64,000 nt of DNA, taken from NCBI GenBank assembly GCA_023101725.1, contig JALJCO010013434.1, positions 963,501 to 1,027,500 of the forward strand, in the 5' to 3' direction. The notes beneath the pieces were generated by a model. It saw only the letters and a program-made list of their open reading frames with translations, did no database searches and was not told the origin of the DNA. Source of the stretch: Atherinomorus stipes (taxonomy: Eukaryota > Chordata > Actinopteri > Atheriniformes > Atherinidae). Below are positions 1 to 12,489 of the stretch, in pieces (within the stretch, counting starts at the first letter, position 1; each line of letters opens with the position of its first letter). The position numbers were made by a program, and so were the translations under genes.

Positions 1-1684
1 ACTTCCAGTCCAGATAATGAATCACTATCCACTTCTATTAACACACGTCTATTTCTGGTCTGCTTAAAACTCCTGCCCCCTCCCTGTGTACATTACCAGA
101 CAATATAACTAGACTATTTATAAAAACCTGTCAAATTTATTTTTGAAATTTAAGAATTAGGTTTAACTAAATTCATTTTGACTTGAGAGCTGGCACCAAA
201 CATTTATCCTATTTTCAGTTCAAAACTAGAGAAATTCTTGAGATAAAAGTTGCATGTCTAAAGTACTTAAAGCCAGAGAAGTATTTTTCTCTGACTTTGT
301 ACTGCTCCTCTGCTTCCTGATGAACCAGAAAGAATAATGTGAAAAGGTCACAGAAAAGTTTCAACTGTGTGCAGTCAGGCGGTGAAACACAGTTCTACTC
401 TAGAAATTCAAAATTACACTCCTGAATTGACTCTGACTCTAATGTGGGCTTAAATCTCAACTTCTTGAACCTCAGGGAATGTTTTTCAAACATTTCACTT
501 GCAACCTTTTTTCATAGTGGCAATGAGCACATCATCCTGTCGCACTGTGAAGGAATGAATACATTCTTCTCATCACTGTCATGACGAGGCATTAAACAGC
601 CGGCAACCTTTCCACTTTTAACATTTCTGCATTTACTTCTCTTTCATCCAACTTCAAGAATGCCTTCATGTCAATTAAAGCTTATCTTTCAGCCATCATA
701 TACCCCAGGGTACTTCGACAGACTACCACAGAAAAGGTCAGTCAACAGCCTCAATAATAGTGTTGGGAAGGATGAAATAGAGATAAAGACATCACGAAGA
801 ACTAAAACGGCACAAACATATCAGAAATTACTTACTGTTTGTGTCTTTTTTTCATTAATTTTTCTCTATGTATTTATTTGTTTATTTTTAGATGCATGAA
901 CCAGTATATATTTGAGTATTTTATTCAGGTCATCCTCTATGTTGCATGTCAGAAGCTAATTTATGGCAAACTATGCAGAGTGGAAAATTTTAGTAGAGGG
1001 ATACAGTATAAATATAAGGCATTTCTGGTTTGTACTGTAGATGGTCAAGTATCTTCTGGGATTGAGTTGGTGACGTAGAAAAATACGTTGACATTAAAGG
1101 ACTCTGGACACCAACGTAAGCATATGAAAAGAAAAAGAAACAAAAGAACACCCCCCCAATATACAAGCATCAAACTACAACGTCTGCGGTATAACGCTGG
1201 ACGCTGGATTCACCACATCCATCTTCATCCACCTGAACATACCTGGACAGGTTAGTCACTGTATGAAAGCTTAATGTTAGCATGTTAGCAATGAGCTTAG
1301 CGCTGTAGCTGCTTTAGCTTCTTTGTACTACAGTAATGTTAACTCCATCAGATTGGCTCTACTCAATGTATTCATAAGAAGAATGACAGGTTTACTGAAC
1401 AGTTTCCATTAACTGCTACAGTACGTTGCCATGACAGCGTTAAACTGGGATCAGACCCTCTGTAAACAATGCAGTTTTACTAGGTCTGTTTATTAGAAAA
1501 GTACAGCTGTTGCTGGTTTAATAATATCAGAAATATTTATTGGAACTGGATCTAAATGAATACTGGATCTAAATCAATAAAAATGTTGAGGTGTTTTCAC
1601 TTTTAAAAACTTTAATCATTCAAATTTTCTGCATTCATCACAGTTATATTAAGCTTTAAAAGATTTTTCTAAAGCATTATTGCA
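1..1684. other. non-coding A/T-rich stretch
   Basis: No exon, RNA gene or mobile element could be supported on either strand. Open frames are short, and none shows domain-like composition. A few TTAGC/GTTAGC words around 1260-1320 are of the kind scattered through fish repeats. Confidence 0.5.
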
Positions 1685-1685
1685 G

Positions 1686-1875
1686 GGATCACCAGCTATG
1701 GACATCTCAAGCCACTGTCCTGCAGGTTTTGACATGTTTACCTGTCACAATACACCTGAGTCAAACTATTAATGGGTCATTATGAGGCTTGTACAAAACT
1801 TGATTACAAGCTGTCATGTGGATCAGGTATGTTGCAGCAGGAGACATCTAAAACCTGCAGGGCAGCTGGTGATCC
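1686..1875. repeat. small MITE, hAT-like fish family (copy 1)
   Basis: Terminal inverted repeats GGATCACCAGCT and AGCTGGTGATCC are perfect over 12 bp. Subterminal CCTGCAGGTTTT (1719-1730) mirrors AAAACCTGCAGG (1850-1861). The core phrase 'ccactgtcctgcaggtttt' is shared with the copy at 38950-39153. There is no coding capacity. The hAT assignment is from memory of similar teleost repeats. Confidence 0.65.
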
Positions 1876-4800
1876 TGCTCTAAGGTGCAGCATGTTGGCC
1901 TCCTCTCCACATTTAGCCAAATAAATTCTTTGAACTGTAGGATTAGTTTGGGAAAAATTCTCTGCGGGTCCAAATGGATCTTTGTACACATAAAAACTCT
2001 TCGATAAGTTAAGAGCATATTTACTACTCCAAATAAATTTCCACGTTCATCTACAGGTTTTCCTTATTCGGTACAGAAAAAAAAAATGTCCAGAGGAGAA
2101 GAGAGTATTTGTCAGGTAAAGCTTAAGATCAGTCCGGTTACAGCATGCTGGGAGGAAAAGGATGAGTTCAGATTTCAAATTCCTTGGATATTATAATAGA
2201 GTCCTTTAAGCAGAACAGACAGCAGGCTTTGCATGTCAGATTATTCTTTACAACTGAAAGTGACTTGAGACTTGACTTGGACTTGCAAAAAAAGACTTGT
2301 TAACATCTCCGCTACTGTCAAATCCATCCCAGCACTGAAGCCTCAAAGAGAAATCTTAAGCAAGAAAGTGAAGAATGTGCCAAGTCATGATTTAAAAAAA
2401 AAAAAAATAAAGAAGTAAACTCACCTGTAAGTTTCATCTTCATCAATACTACCAGTCATTGTGACATGGATCCCTCCTTTTATTTAAATCTAATTTCTGC
2501 TGTGCTCTACCCAGGAAGTGTTCATGCTTTGAAGAGCAATGATGCTTGGTATTTCCACTGTGCATTAGCAGCCTCCTTTGTAGCCAACAGCTTTAACAAT
2601 AATAGCAGTCTTGCAATAAGAGACAAACCGGATATCGGATCTATCAAAGATGAAATGGTTGCCTTTTCACAGCATGCTCATTATTTCAGTTTGTACCTCT
2701 TTGCATTCATTTGCTGTATGATCTTTTCAAAGAGCACCCAGACAGAGCAGAGATGGAAGCTCTCAGTCTGGTAAAGGGTAAGAGAAAAAAAAAAAACAAA
2801 AAAAAAACTAAGCTGTATGATGTGATTTTGCATGCCTCACAGCCTCTTGTGTAATCAGCCCTGCTGCCCATATCTAATCTTGTGTGGGAAGCACTTTTCC
2901 TACCCGACCACACCCCAGACACCACACACACACACACAAAACTAGCCACCCGTTCTGGATGGTCAGCACAGAAATTGTCCTTTGATGACAAACTCCTCAG
3001 TGTGATTATCTGAGCTGGAAATTTGACATTTACATGTGGGAAGCTACAACAGCAGCATTTGCCCCTCATCAGGAACTAACTCCTCTACATTCTGCTTTTG
3101 TGGCCCTGCTCCAGAAAATACTCCGAGCATCATCTCTCCTCTGATGAAGTAGCTCTTAACCAGTGAGTGACTGGTTAGAAGAGGTTTTCAGTCTGTTATT
3201 ATCATCAAGGGTGAGAAGAAGAAAAGGAAAAGAGAGTAAGTGAAAGTAAGCTGGTTTGGCCTGCAGTTTTAAAAATAGGAATTGAATGTAGCAACACACC
3301 AAGAAGATATTGTGAAATCTGAGATCCCTCCAGTCACTGGTTGGGCATGAAGCCAGCTCATGCACCAAAGTTGTGGATACTGTGCAGAGGAATCCCTGCT
3401 TGCTGCCCTTTGTGAATCGCTGTTACAAGCCAGAAATCTGTTTCTCTTTCACCTGATAATTAAAGATAGTCGAGGTGAATCCATGCATTTGGTTGAAGGA
3501 CATCCTCTAACTAAAATTAGCTGTTTCCCTAATCATATTCTGCCTTGCTTCGGTAGTCAAAGGAAAGATGATGGTATCACTCCTTTATTTGGTTGCACAA
3601 AGAGACATTATGTGGTTGCATCCTAGATGTTCCTGTACAAACACATCCTGTAAGAAACTTACACAGAAAAGCATTTGTTGAAGTAGAATTGTTTGCATGT
3701 AACACAAAGGTTGAGATTGCTACAGATTAGCCTAGTTGCGCGTAATGCTAATGGGCTGCTTTGCATTGATTTATTGTTTGGTAGTGATTCAAACTACTTT
3801 GCTATGCTATAATAAGTTAAATAAAGGTCCTGAAGAATGAGACAAAGAGGGCACAAATGTGTCTAAATCTGTTTTAAAAGTCATCTGAATGACAGTGAAA
3901 GACTAAATTGACTGTGGGGCTGATGTCAGTATCTTACCTCACGGGGCTGCACTGCATGGACAGACAGTTTTTTGTTTGTCTTTGTGTTAGCAGTTGTATC
4001 TGGAGATCGGTTTTGCTCTGATACAGAGCTCAGGAAAAATAAAGCTTGGTCTGAGTTTTGCCAGAGATAGAGGATTTAACACTGGCACTGTGCAACAAAT
4101 TGCATCTGACCACAGTGACCCTTGATCAGAGTTTGATTTACTATCACGGATTTTAAAAAAAAGGATTACAGCTGATTTTAACTTAAGAGCCTTGAAATGT
4201 TAATCTTAAAAGTGGGAAACAGAGATCATGACATGATGTCACCTCTGCATTTTGATTAAATTTCCTGAAAGAGAGACTCATGGGCGTGTTCAGTGTGTTA
4301 GTGAGCACTGCCATGCCGTGTTGAGCTGGATGGCCTCCCGTCTCCACTGACATCGATGAATGAGAGAGAGGTCATCTATCATCTGACAGACTTCTCTGAT
4401 TGTGGTTGACAGGTAATAAGCTGACTGTGGCCTTCCTACTTTTTGTCTATCCCAATTTCTCCTTATCACACACTCACATGCTCAGGTGCAGTAACACCAA
4501 TCTGGTCACCTCCCCTGTGTAACACACTCGTGCTGAAACATAGCCAAAGATATTGAAAGACAGCAACTCCTGCCTTTATTGCAAAGGGTTCAAACAATGG
4601 AAATCCATCTATAGCAGCTGGCAGCTCCCATTTAAGATTTGCTCCTCCTTGATCGATGTGTACCATTACAATGTGATGCTTGACTGGACCCTTTCTTGGG
4701 AAAATGTTACTGTGTTATTGTGTGAGAGAGTGCAAATTCATTCATTTCATGAGCTATGAACACACAGGGAGTGCAACTTTCCCCCATAATATGCCTGTCA

Positions 4801-5410
4801 AAGAGGATGTAAGGTTACTCAGGTCACTTAGTTGAGCAGCATGCATCAACTGGACCTGCTGAACTTGTCCAGTAAATGCTTTTAAAACATCAGCAGCCAC
4901 AAATGATTTGCTAAGTGCACGATGACAATCTAATGCTCCTCCTGGATGTGCCTTTGCTTTAGTTTATATTATATGAGAGACTCTGGCGTCACTGTGGCAC
5001 ATTAAAAATGACAGCTTCTGTATATTCAAAGATTCCTCTGCCACAGTGGCAAAACATCGAAACATTTTGACTTTCAGTATGACACCATGCCAAAGGGACG
5101 ATGCATTTTGGGGGCAGTGACTATTTGCATGAGAAAGGAACCTTTTTTTAAACACATTCTTTTGGAGGAGATATGAGCTTCTGCAGATGAACCAGGTGTT
5201 GTGCTCAACCATCCAGGTTATTTTGGCAAAAGCTCAGAGTGTTGAAAACATCCCGTCTGTTTCAAGAAATGATCCAAAGTAAGTGAAGGATCTGTTCATT
5301 TTGTTGGCAATGACTATTTAAATGGGGAAGGAATTTTGTTTTGAAGGATGAGTGAACAGGTTTGGGAGAGATATGAGCTTTTGCAAGTGACCTACGGTGT
5401 TGTAGGTATT
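1876..5410. other. non-coding stretch
   Basis: Nothing recognised beyond short simple repeats, such as (CA)n near 2922-2938 and A-runs near 2400 and 2790. The two longest frames, on opposite strands near 2466-3069, are low-complexity at their overlap and lack splice or domain support. Confidence 0.45.
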
Positions 5411-5506
5411 TTAAAGACACACAACGTAACTTTTAGACCTTAAAAATCTGCCGATAGGGGGCGCGTCACTGAGAAAACTGCTAAAAATTCCGTTGTGTGT
5501 TTTTAA
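5411..5506. repeat. 96-bp TTAA-flanked mini-MITE
   Basis: The stretch runs from TTAAAGACACACAACG to CGTTGTGTGTTTTTAA, near-perfect inverted ends that both include TTAA. The AAAGACACACAA end matches the left end of the larger element at 26671-27136, so this looks like a heavily deleted member of the same family. Confidence 0.6.
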
Positions 5507-7831
5507 GCCTGTTCAGCCAGATGATCTTCAAGATGTTGGTAAATAAGACCCAATGTGTTTCTATAGTGAATCATATAGTTAAGGTGAAAAACCTGCACTC
5601 GTACATCTGTTTTGTGTATCTAATAGCTTTTTAAATGTTCACTAAATCACTTGGATCTGTCTAAACACTTCAAATCCAAAAGAAGCTTCCTGGCTGAGTT
5701 TTTACTGATAACAGTATCAGTCCAAACGGGCGTAAGTCCAGATAGGCTTATTTGTTCTTCACTGTTCACCTTAGAGTAGAATTACTGCGATATAAATGAT
5801 CTCAGCCTGAAGGAGGAACTTTTTATGCTGTAAATTTATCTTACTCATTTAGATGAATTACATTCATTCTTTTATAATTCACAATGATAACAAATGTAGC
5901 AGAAGTTATTCCATCAATGTTCAGATGTTAAATAAAACTGCATCATGCTAAAAAAAAAAAGAAAAAGAAAAAAAAGCAGTCCTCCACGAATTACTGTGAA
6001 TGATTGCTTCATAATAATGTGCTCAAAATATTCTGATTGTTCAGTGATACTGGATGTAAATCCTCCGTCTAAAGAGCATTAATTTCCTCTCGCAGCATGA
6101 GTGAGAATCCTCAAACAATAAGCCATTACTGGCAGCCTGTCTTGTTTGCACAGCCGGACTTGAAACTGTTCCAGTGACGGACCAGTGAGCCAGAGACAGG
6201 CGGGGTGACAGGAGGGAGGTGGACTTCATGAGGCAGCGTGACACCATAGTCAGGATAGGTGTAACATCATTTCAGCAGACCTACACTTGACCCACAGCTG
6301 CCAAGTAATGCACAGTCACTGAAAATCTGCTTTATATTGATCCATTGTTCATATTTTTCTTTCCATTGTGGATAATTTGCTGGCACACAAACATCTTTTT
6401 CAACACCTTTTGCCTACTTTGAAGGTTGATTTATGGATATTCTGCTGCCTTTTATGTTAATCATGAGTACTTGTAAATACTGTAGCTGTTCTGTGATATG
6501 AAAAATGCTGGCTGCTTTTTAATGAAACCTGACTGGTATAAAAAGATTATTTAAAATGAGAACTGAGTCAGAATTGGTCAGCAAGCTGAAAGGTTGTGTG
6601 CTGTCTCCCACTGATGCTTGCACTGAATAGTCTCCCCTACTCATCATTCACTTCTTTACAATCCTTTTTTTCTTGCAGCTGCTGTTTTCAAATGCTTAAA
6701 TTGATCAAAGTCACCCAAGGTAACAAGTGCCTAATGGGACTGTGTATTTGCAGCCTGGTTATGTTGTGTGTGTGTTGATACCAGTTGGGAAAAGGTACGA
6801 CCACGGGGGCTCTGAAGTCAACAAGCAAAAGACATAATTGTTTGTGACAATAAACCAGAAGTCAGAACTTTTATTAAAATGCTGTCTTTTAAAAAACAGA
6901 AATTACAATTCTGCAAAGAAAAAAAAAGCCCTTACACTGAAGAAAATCTCTGTCACACTGCAAAATAATCAGTTTGTTTACTGAAGTTAGTGAATTTTTA
7001 TTGGATAAACAACAGATAAATGATTATTTAATCTGATACAACTTAGAGAAAAGAGTTAGATGCACATCACATCAATCTATACAAGGTTACAAGAAGAGGA
7101 ATTTAAGGAAAAGAATTATAAAATACCATACTATTGGTGTTCTTTGGGTTTTTAAATCCCAAACCACATGAAACATTTTATAAACTGCATGGAGCAGAGC
7201 AGATTAAAGTAAATGCACAGACCTTCCATGAGTGTGTGTACATGCTTTATTCATCCAAATCTGCATTCAAGTGGATGTTTTGCAGGAAACAGACTCTTCC
7301 TTCGGTATCTCTAACTTCAAGTTCAGATGGTTCTACATTCACGGTACCCCAGAGGAGAGACGTTGAAGGTCTTTCTCTTTTTATTTGCTTTTCTGTTTAT
7401 ATAAATCACATCACTGTTATACAACTAACTTAACATGAAAGAGGAATTAGCTAATGTTTCTTTACCAGTAATTTGTATAATGTTTTATATCCTGATAAGG
7501 AAATATGAAATCTGATTTAAATAATGTTTGTAATTTTTATTAGTTGAAAGCTTAAATACATTATTTCCAATTTGTCATCAAATGCACCATCACTCAGACA
7601 CTAAACAGCTGTTACAAAAACAAAATTCTGTGAAATATGCACTGAATGCAACCATTATTAGTGTGTGCAGTTAAAAACATAAAACAGGAGAACAGAGCAA
7701 CAGGGAAGCAAGAGTTGATGAAGTAGATGTGTGACAGAGAAACTGCATATGGGTGCTGTTATTAATTGAACAGTCGCTGTTAATTCTGCAGAGAGTTTAA
7801 CCACTTGGGTCAGTTTAACAATTCAGTTCTG
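5507..7831. other. non-coding stretch
   Basis: No exon, RNA or element recognised. There are A-rich runs near 5950-5975 and 6918. Open frames in this stretch show no recognisable domain. Confidence 0.45.
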
Positions 7832-7990
7832 TTTAATTCATCTTTATTTGTACAGCGCCAATTCACAACAAAAGTCATCTGCACCCACTTTTAAAGATAA
7901 AGTCTAATCTCATTATAATTCAGTCCAATTCACTGTAATTCAATTGTGATCCAATTAAATATAAACTTATTACATAATCCAATTTGTAAT
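7832..7990 (-). repeat. LINE (L2-like) 3' tail fragment
   Basis: The phrase 'ctttatttgtacagcgccaattcacaac' region at 7842 is the reverse complement of the typical 3' end of teleost L2/CR1-type LINEs. It is followed by degenerate 'aattcaatt' repeats. It holds no coding part. Confidence 0.6.
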
Positions 7991-8066
7991 TATTGCCTCA
8001 ATACAAAGCCAATTTATGGAAAAAAAATTGATTGCATTGAATCTTGGCTGAACCCCCATGCTGAGC

Positions 8067-8620
8067 TAGCCTCGTGAGACCATCCTGATCTCGCGAGCTT
8101 CAGGTTTTCACTCGCAGATCAGTCTGGCTACTTTCCGTTGAAGAAAATTTGGAGCAGCTCGCCAAACGAACATCCAATCAGTGTTGGCTTTGAGGCGGGT
8201 TGAGGTGTGACGCAACGAGAAGCGACAGTTCAGTCTAAACAACATGGCAGCTTCAGCGGACAAAACTAGCGTCAGCGTGGCTACTGCTCAAGTTTTATCG
8301 GAATTACAGAGTATTTCTTCACTGAAAGGAGAGTAAAACACTGCTCTGGAGGCTTTTCTCAAAGGAAAATATGTCTTTGCTTGTGTTTTCATCGTCACTT
8401 TGTTAGTAGGTTGTATGCTTCGTTGATCTGATTGGTTGATTTGTCCCGTCTATCACCAACATAGGCGGTGATAGACAGATGCCTTATCCAATCAGCTAAC
8501 CAGTATTTCCGCCCCTTCCCAAAACTACTCCAACGGATGGTTCCCAGATGGATATGCGGAGCAAATCCATCTGACGGAGTCCAGTTAATGCTGAGCATGC
8601 ATGACACAACAGTGGAGAGG
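8067..8620. mobile_element. internally deleted DNA transposon (MITE) derived from a helicase-encoding element
   Basis: The left end begins at TAGCCTCGTGAGACC. The stretch 8108-8136 (gcagatcagtctgg...ttccgttgaag) reappears imperfectly inverted near 8528-8560. GC content and CpG number are higher than the surroundings. Inside is the start of a coding region (see 8244-8390), while the rest of the ORF is missing, as expected for a non-autonomous derivative. The right boundary is uncertain. Such fish elements with an N-terminal helicase fragment are familiar to me, but I cannot assign the superfamily with certainty. Confidence 0.55.
8244..8390 (+). pseudogene. N-terminal remnant of a RecQ-like helicase ORF from a transposon
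   Basis: An ATG at 8244 opens a 30-codon frame, beginning MAASADKTSVSVATAQVLSE and ending SLKGE. It meets TAA at 8334, and the same frame then continues with NTALEAFLKGKYVFA. The pattern resembles the start of the RecQ-like helicases carried by fish transposons, where a Gln at the stop position leads into TALEAFLKGK and then the Walker A loop. Here the Walker A motif and everything after it are absent. The likely history is a C-to-T nonsense change plus internal deletion. It is not expected to give a functional protein. Confidence 0.5.
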
Positions 8621-8720
8621 GAACACGTCACTCTTCACATGACGATAACTTTTACAAGCTTGGTTTGTAACTGCATTCATAGAGAGGATCCATTGTTTGA
8701 AATTGCCCAAAGATGCATAT

Positions 8721-8844
8721 AGTTTAGTTTGGCTTAGCTTAGCTTAGCTTAGCTTAGCTTAGCTTAGCTTAGTTTAGCTTAGCTTAGCTTAGCTTAGCTT
8801 AGCTTTTAGCTTAGCTTAGCTTAGTTTTGTTTAGTTTAGTGTAG
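8721..8844. repeat. (AGCTT)n pentanucleotide array
   Basis: About 120 bp of tandem TTAGC/AGCTT units, with AGTTT variants at both edges and one interruption near 8805. It lies about 100 bp after the helicase-derived MITE. Confidence 0.95.
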
Positions 8845-9263
8845 TGAAAAGGGGACAATGCAATTTCATTAAAAAACACATACTGTAGTAAACAAACATG
8901 GCTAAAAACAAAAAAAATGCCAGAATTAGCCAGAAGGCCATTTTTCATCTGTATATAAATGCTTGTTGCTATTAAGACATTAAAAGCATTAGAGCAACAT
9001 TAAACAGCACCATCAGATGGACACTGTTATCATGCAGGCAAACTGTCCCCTTTTTCTTTAGTACTTGACAGAAGTTCAAGACCACTGGAAGTTTTAAACA
9101 GAACAATGTTGGAACTGATGGAACTAAAATGACTCTGTGGCAACTTCCTAGCCAGTGGGAAAGCAAGCTTTTTCTTTCATCCACACCAGCTCCAAACTGA
9201 AACTAGCACCAGCCCAGATAATGCACATGGTTGAAGCTTGTCAAAAAGGACCATAAGAGGAAC

Positions 9264-9304
9264 TTTTTTTTTTTTTTTTTTTTCTTTGTTTGTTTGTTTG
9301 TTTA
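9264..9304. repeat. poly(T) followed by (TTTG)n
   Basis: A run of about 20 T (9264-9283) is followed by five TTTG units. Confidence 0.9.
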
Positions 9305-9678
9305 TTTTTGTTCTTATGCCAAATGTAAGACTGTGTGCTGACTACAACACTACATTAAGGACTTGAAAGGTAAACTGTAATGTTTGCATTAGGAATAATA
9401 AATCCTGCAACGTTGGCATTGTCATTGTGAGTATCACATTATGCTGAATTCAGCATTTTAGGTCAAGGCACTATAGTATATCCTACTCTATAAGCAAACA
9501 GAGCTGCTAGCATGACTGCAGACTCTTGGTCTTGTGTGTATCTGAATGTCAGCCTCAGCCTCTTTTATCTCTCCCATAAATAGCACTGGGTCTATCTCAG
9601 CACCACAGATACTTGAGACAGAAGAGACAAATGAACGTGCCTGGGGTGAACTGAAGGTATCAAAATAGAAAATAAAAA

Positions 9679-9707
9679 TATATATATATATGTATGTATA
9701 TATATAT

Positions 9708-9765
<58 letters not shown>

Positions 9766-9798
9766 TATAGATATATAGATATATATAGATATAGATAT
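9679..9798. repeat. (AT)n microsatellite with GATA variants
   Basis: Long AT dinucleotide array interrupted by TGTATG and CTACAGT, ending in ATAGAT units. The minus-strand open frame here is simply the repeat translated. Confidence 0.95.
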
Positions 9799-10830
9799 GG
9801 TTTGAGTCAATTCATTAACAGGTTGTTGTGTAAGTAGCTCTCAGCTTTGAAGTTTCACACTATGATCTATTTTCTTTCCACAGTCCACATCTCCGTTGGA
9901 GCTCCCGGGGGCTAACAGTCCTTAGCAACATCCTTGTTCCTCTAAATGAAAGGCACCTGGACCTTTGTTGTAAATACATAATTGAATCAAGACACATGGT
10001 GATGGACTAGCATGGTAATGCATAAAGAATACAGAAAGATAAATAAAACACTCGGGCAGACAGCTGCTTTTGCACCAATAGGTAAGCTACAGTACACAGA
10101 TTGAAGAGCACAATGATAAACTCATCTGCAGAGAGAAAGACAGAGCAGCTGTCCAGATTTAGGACAGTTGCAGGCATGGAATCAGTGTCTCGTCTGCAAA
10201 AAAAAAGAATGTAATGCTATTTCCCAGGCAGCCATTAGTAATCAGGTTATTGTACCCGCTTGTTCAATGCACTGAGGGGATCCTCTTCCTTTTACTGCCA
10301 TCCCTCATCATTAGCAGCTGCAAGCAAAGCTGCAAGCAGCAACACAGCTATGGTGTAAGTAATGGCTTGGGTTGGCACTGCAAGAGGGGCTCATTGTCCT
10401 TTTTCTTCACAGTTTTTCTTAATGGGCAGGTAAATGAGGAAAGAGGAAATTGGCCACTGGGGCGAAGAAAAGGCTTTTGTTCTGCCAGGACAGGAGGAGT
10501 TATCAAAGGAAGTTCAATCTGAGGGTGGCTGTTACTGCCCCGTTAACATTCAGCTTCCTTTGTCCTTCAGTTTTTACACCTTCTCCCACAGTGGCCCCCA
10601 CCGACAAACTCTCATAGGGCCCCAGCAGATATAATCCCTAAAGTGATACGAAGAAGAATTCAGCTAAGTGATTTGTATTTGTGTGCACTGATTTATATCA
10701 CTAAATGCATTTTAGGAGACAAAACATCTAACAGGAAATATTTTTTTCTATCAAAAGATAATTTACGTATGTCTCTTTTATTAACATCTACCTGCATGAC
10801 TTGCATATGGTTTAATTTAGACAGAAAAAG
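9799..10830. other. non-coding stretch
   Basis: No exon or known element recognised. Two overlapping plus-strand frames near 10214-10634 lack domain or splice support. Confidence 0.4.
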
Positions 10831-11325
10831 TAGAGATGTCCGATATCAGTCTACCGATATTATCGGCCGATATAAGCATTAAAATGTGATATCAGAAAAT
10901 ATCTATATCAGTTTTTACTTTTTTGATGACAAAACAAAAACTCGTAGCCACACATCACTTGGGGTGTAAGAAGATATCTGTACAATGAAATATCACAATA
11001 TTTTGTGTAAGTGCTATATTGATATTTTTACTAACAAAATCTTGCAATATCTCGTTGTTCTGTCATGAACTCTTAGATCTTGTTCAATTAGTTCATCATG
11101 GAGAAAAGTCACTGTTATTCTGGAAGAACTTCATATTCCAGCATTCCTTTTAGAGTCATGTGACTATGGTGCAGCTGCTGCTGCTACAGACTTGCTTTGA
11201 AGCTGCTATTAAGTTATTGGTTAAATTACCAAGTTATCAGAAATATTATAATTTGCCACATGTTGGCTGCTTGCATAGATCAGTATTGGTTCGGATATTG
11301 GAAATTTAGAGTTGGACAACACTGG
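10831..11325. mobile_element. hAT-like non-autonomous element
   Basis: The left end (agagatgtccgatatcag, then 'accgatattatcggccgata') is the familiar start of a large teleost hAT-like repeat family. About 480 bp on, 'tcggatattgg...gttggacaacac' is its imperfect inverted partner (reverse complement gtgttgtccaac...ccaatatccga). There is no transposase. Exact ends and target duplication are unclear. Confidence 0.5.
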
Positions 11326-11722
11326 TAGGTTGGACAGATTTAAAGCACTCAAAAAAGAAATTCATTTAGAGGAGGAAATGAGGTCATATTTGACACAAAT
11401 TTGGATTTTCTGTATTTGTATTTGTTTTCCTTTTGCTGTTGTTGCAATTTGGTTGATTCTAATCATTTGGCAAGTTTATGATAGGGTAATGGAAGATAAT
11501 GTGAATGAAAAAGACTATATAATGTCTTCTGTTTACAAACATTTGCTTCTGATTGAACAGCCTGTGGAGGAGTCTAACGTCTGGGTGAATTACTGTATTC
11601 ATCAGCTCACAAGTTATTTCCATCAGTTTCTTCATGAAAAAATCAGATGGATAAACATCTTTAGATACTATTTGTATTCAAGACTCTTGCAATCTGAGCT
11701 TTTTGAAACCAGATATGCATGA
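11279..11722 (+). other. orphan open frame with one membrane segment, possibly a retrocopy
   Basis: The frame is open from 11279 to the stop ending at 11722, the longest uninterrupted non-repeat frame in the left half; the first in-frame start-like codon is TTG at 11312. The predicted peptide has an acidic/basic lead, one strong hydrophobic helix (CICICFPFAVVAIWLILIIW) and a hydrophilic tail. A poly(A) signal AATAAA (11873-11878) followed by nine A (11886-11894) lies 150 bp downstream, the layout of a processed retrocopy. Alternatively a TTTAG acceptor at 11308 and GTAATG at 11487 could delimit an exon. I do not recognise the protein, there is no ATG at the start, and chance is a real possibility in A/T-rich DNA. 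Confidence 0.22.
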
Positions 11723-12489
11723 TGATGACATTAAATGAAAAGACACCAAAACAGCCATCAGAGTGGTTAGCTGTCAACCTGAATTCATTTTGTTTTCTTC
11801 AAATTCAGCACTTTCTCTTGAACAAAAATTGTCTTGTGCAGATTTTTCTTTCATAAAAATATGATGTGTTATAATAAAGAACTCCAAAAAAAAACCTATG
11901 AATTCTCCTGTAAACAGCTGTTAAACACTACATGATGAAATTCATGCGAAAATTAAGCACACCTGCTTTGTGAGCAAGTTTGTTTAAAATAAAACACGCC
12001 GACACGGCACATCATTCGTTTTAGCAGGCAGAGTGCACTGAGGAAGTGCTGAGCTGATGCTAATTCATAACTTTTTCTTCAGAGGTTCACAGATGGCTAA
12101 TGCCTTTCTGAGTGCTGATTTGAAGCTGCTGTACCGAGATGAACCTGACTCAGTTATTGTTCCAAAGCTAAAATTAACACATTGTTTTCTGTCACTGTTA
12201 TGATGCTCAAGTGTTTTTTCTTATTATGGAAGGTTGTTATGTTGTGTCGTGTCTATCATAAGAAACGTTTCATTAAAGGAAAAAAGTCAGTGGCACTGAA
12301 ATATTTTCTGTCCTTCATTTTAAAGTGTCAGGAAGTCTTATCACTACTGAACTTTGGCAAATTTTCTCAACCAAAGCTAATTTTCGACATCTATCTTGCA
12401 TCCTATCTGTCTTCTAAGCCCTCTCCAATCAGTAAAAGTCAGTCTGATGTTGACCCTTGTCTTTCTCTTACCCTCTTCAACTAACATAA

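Noticed and set aside
9592..9810. Minus-strand frame of Ile-Tyr repeats
   Set aside because: Translation of the (AT)n microsatellite.
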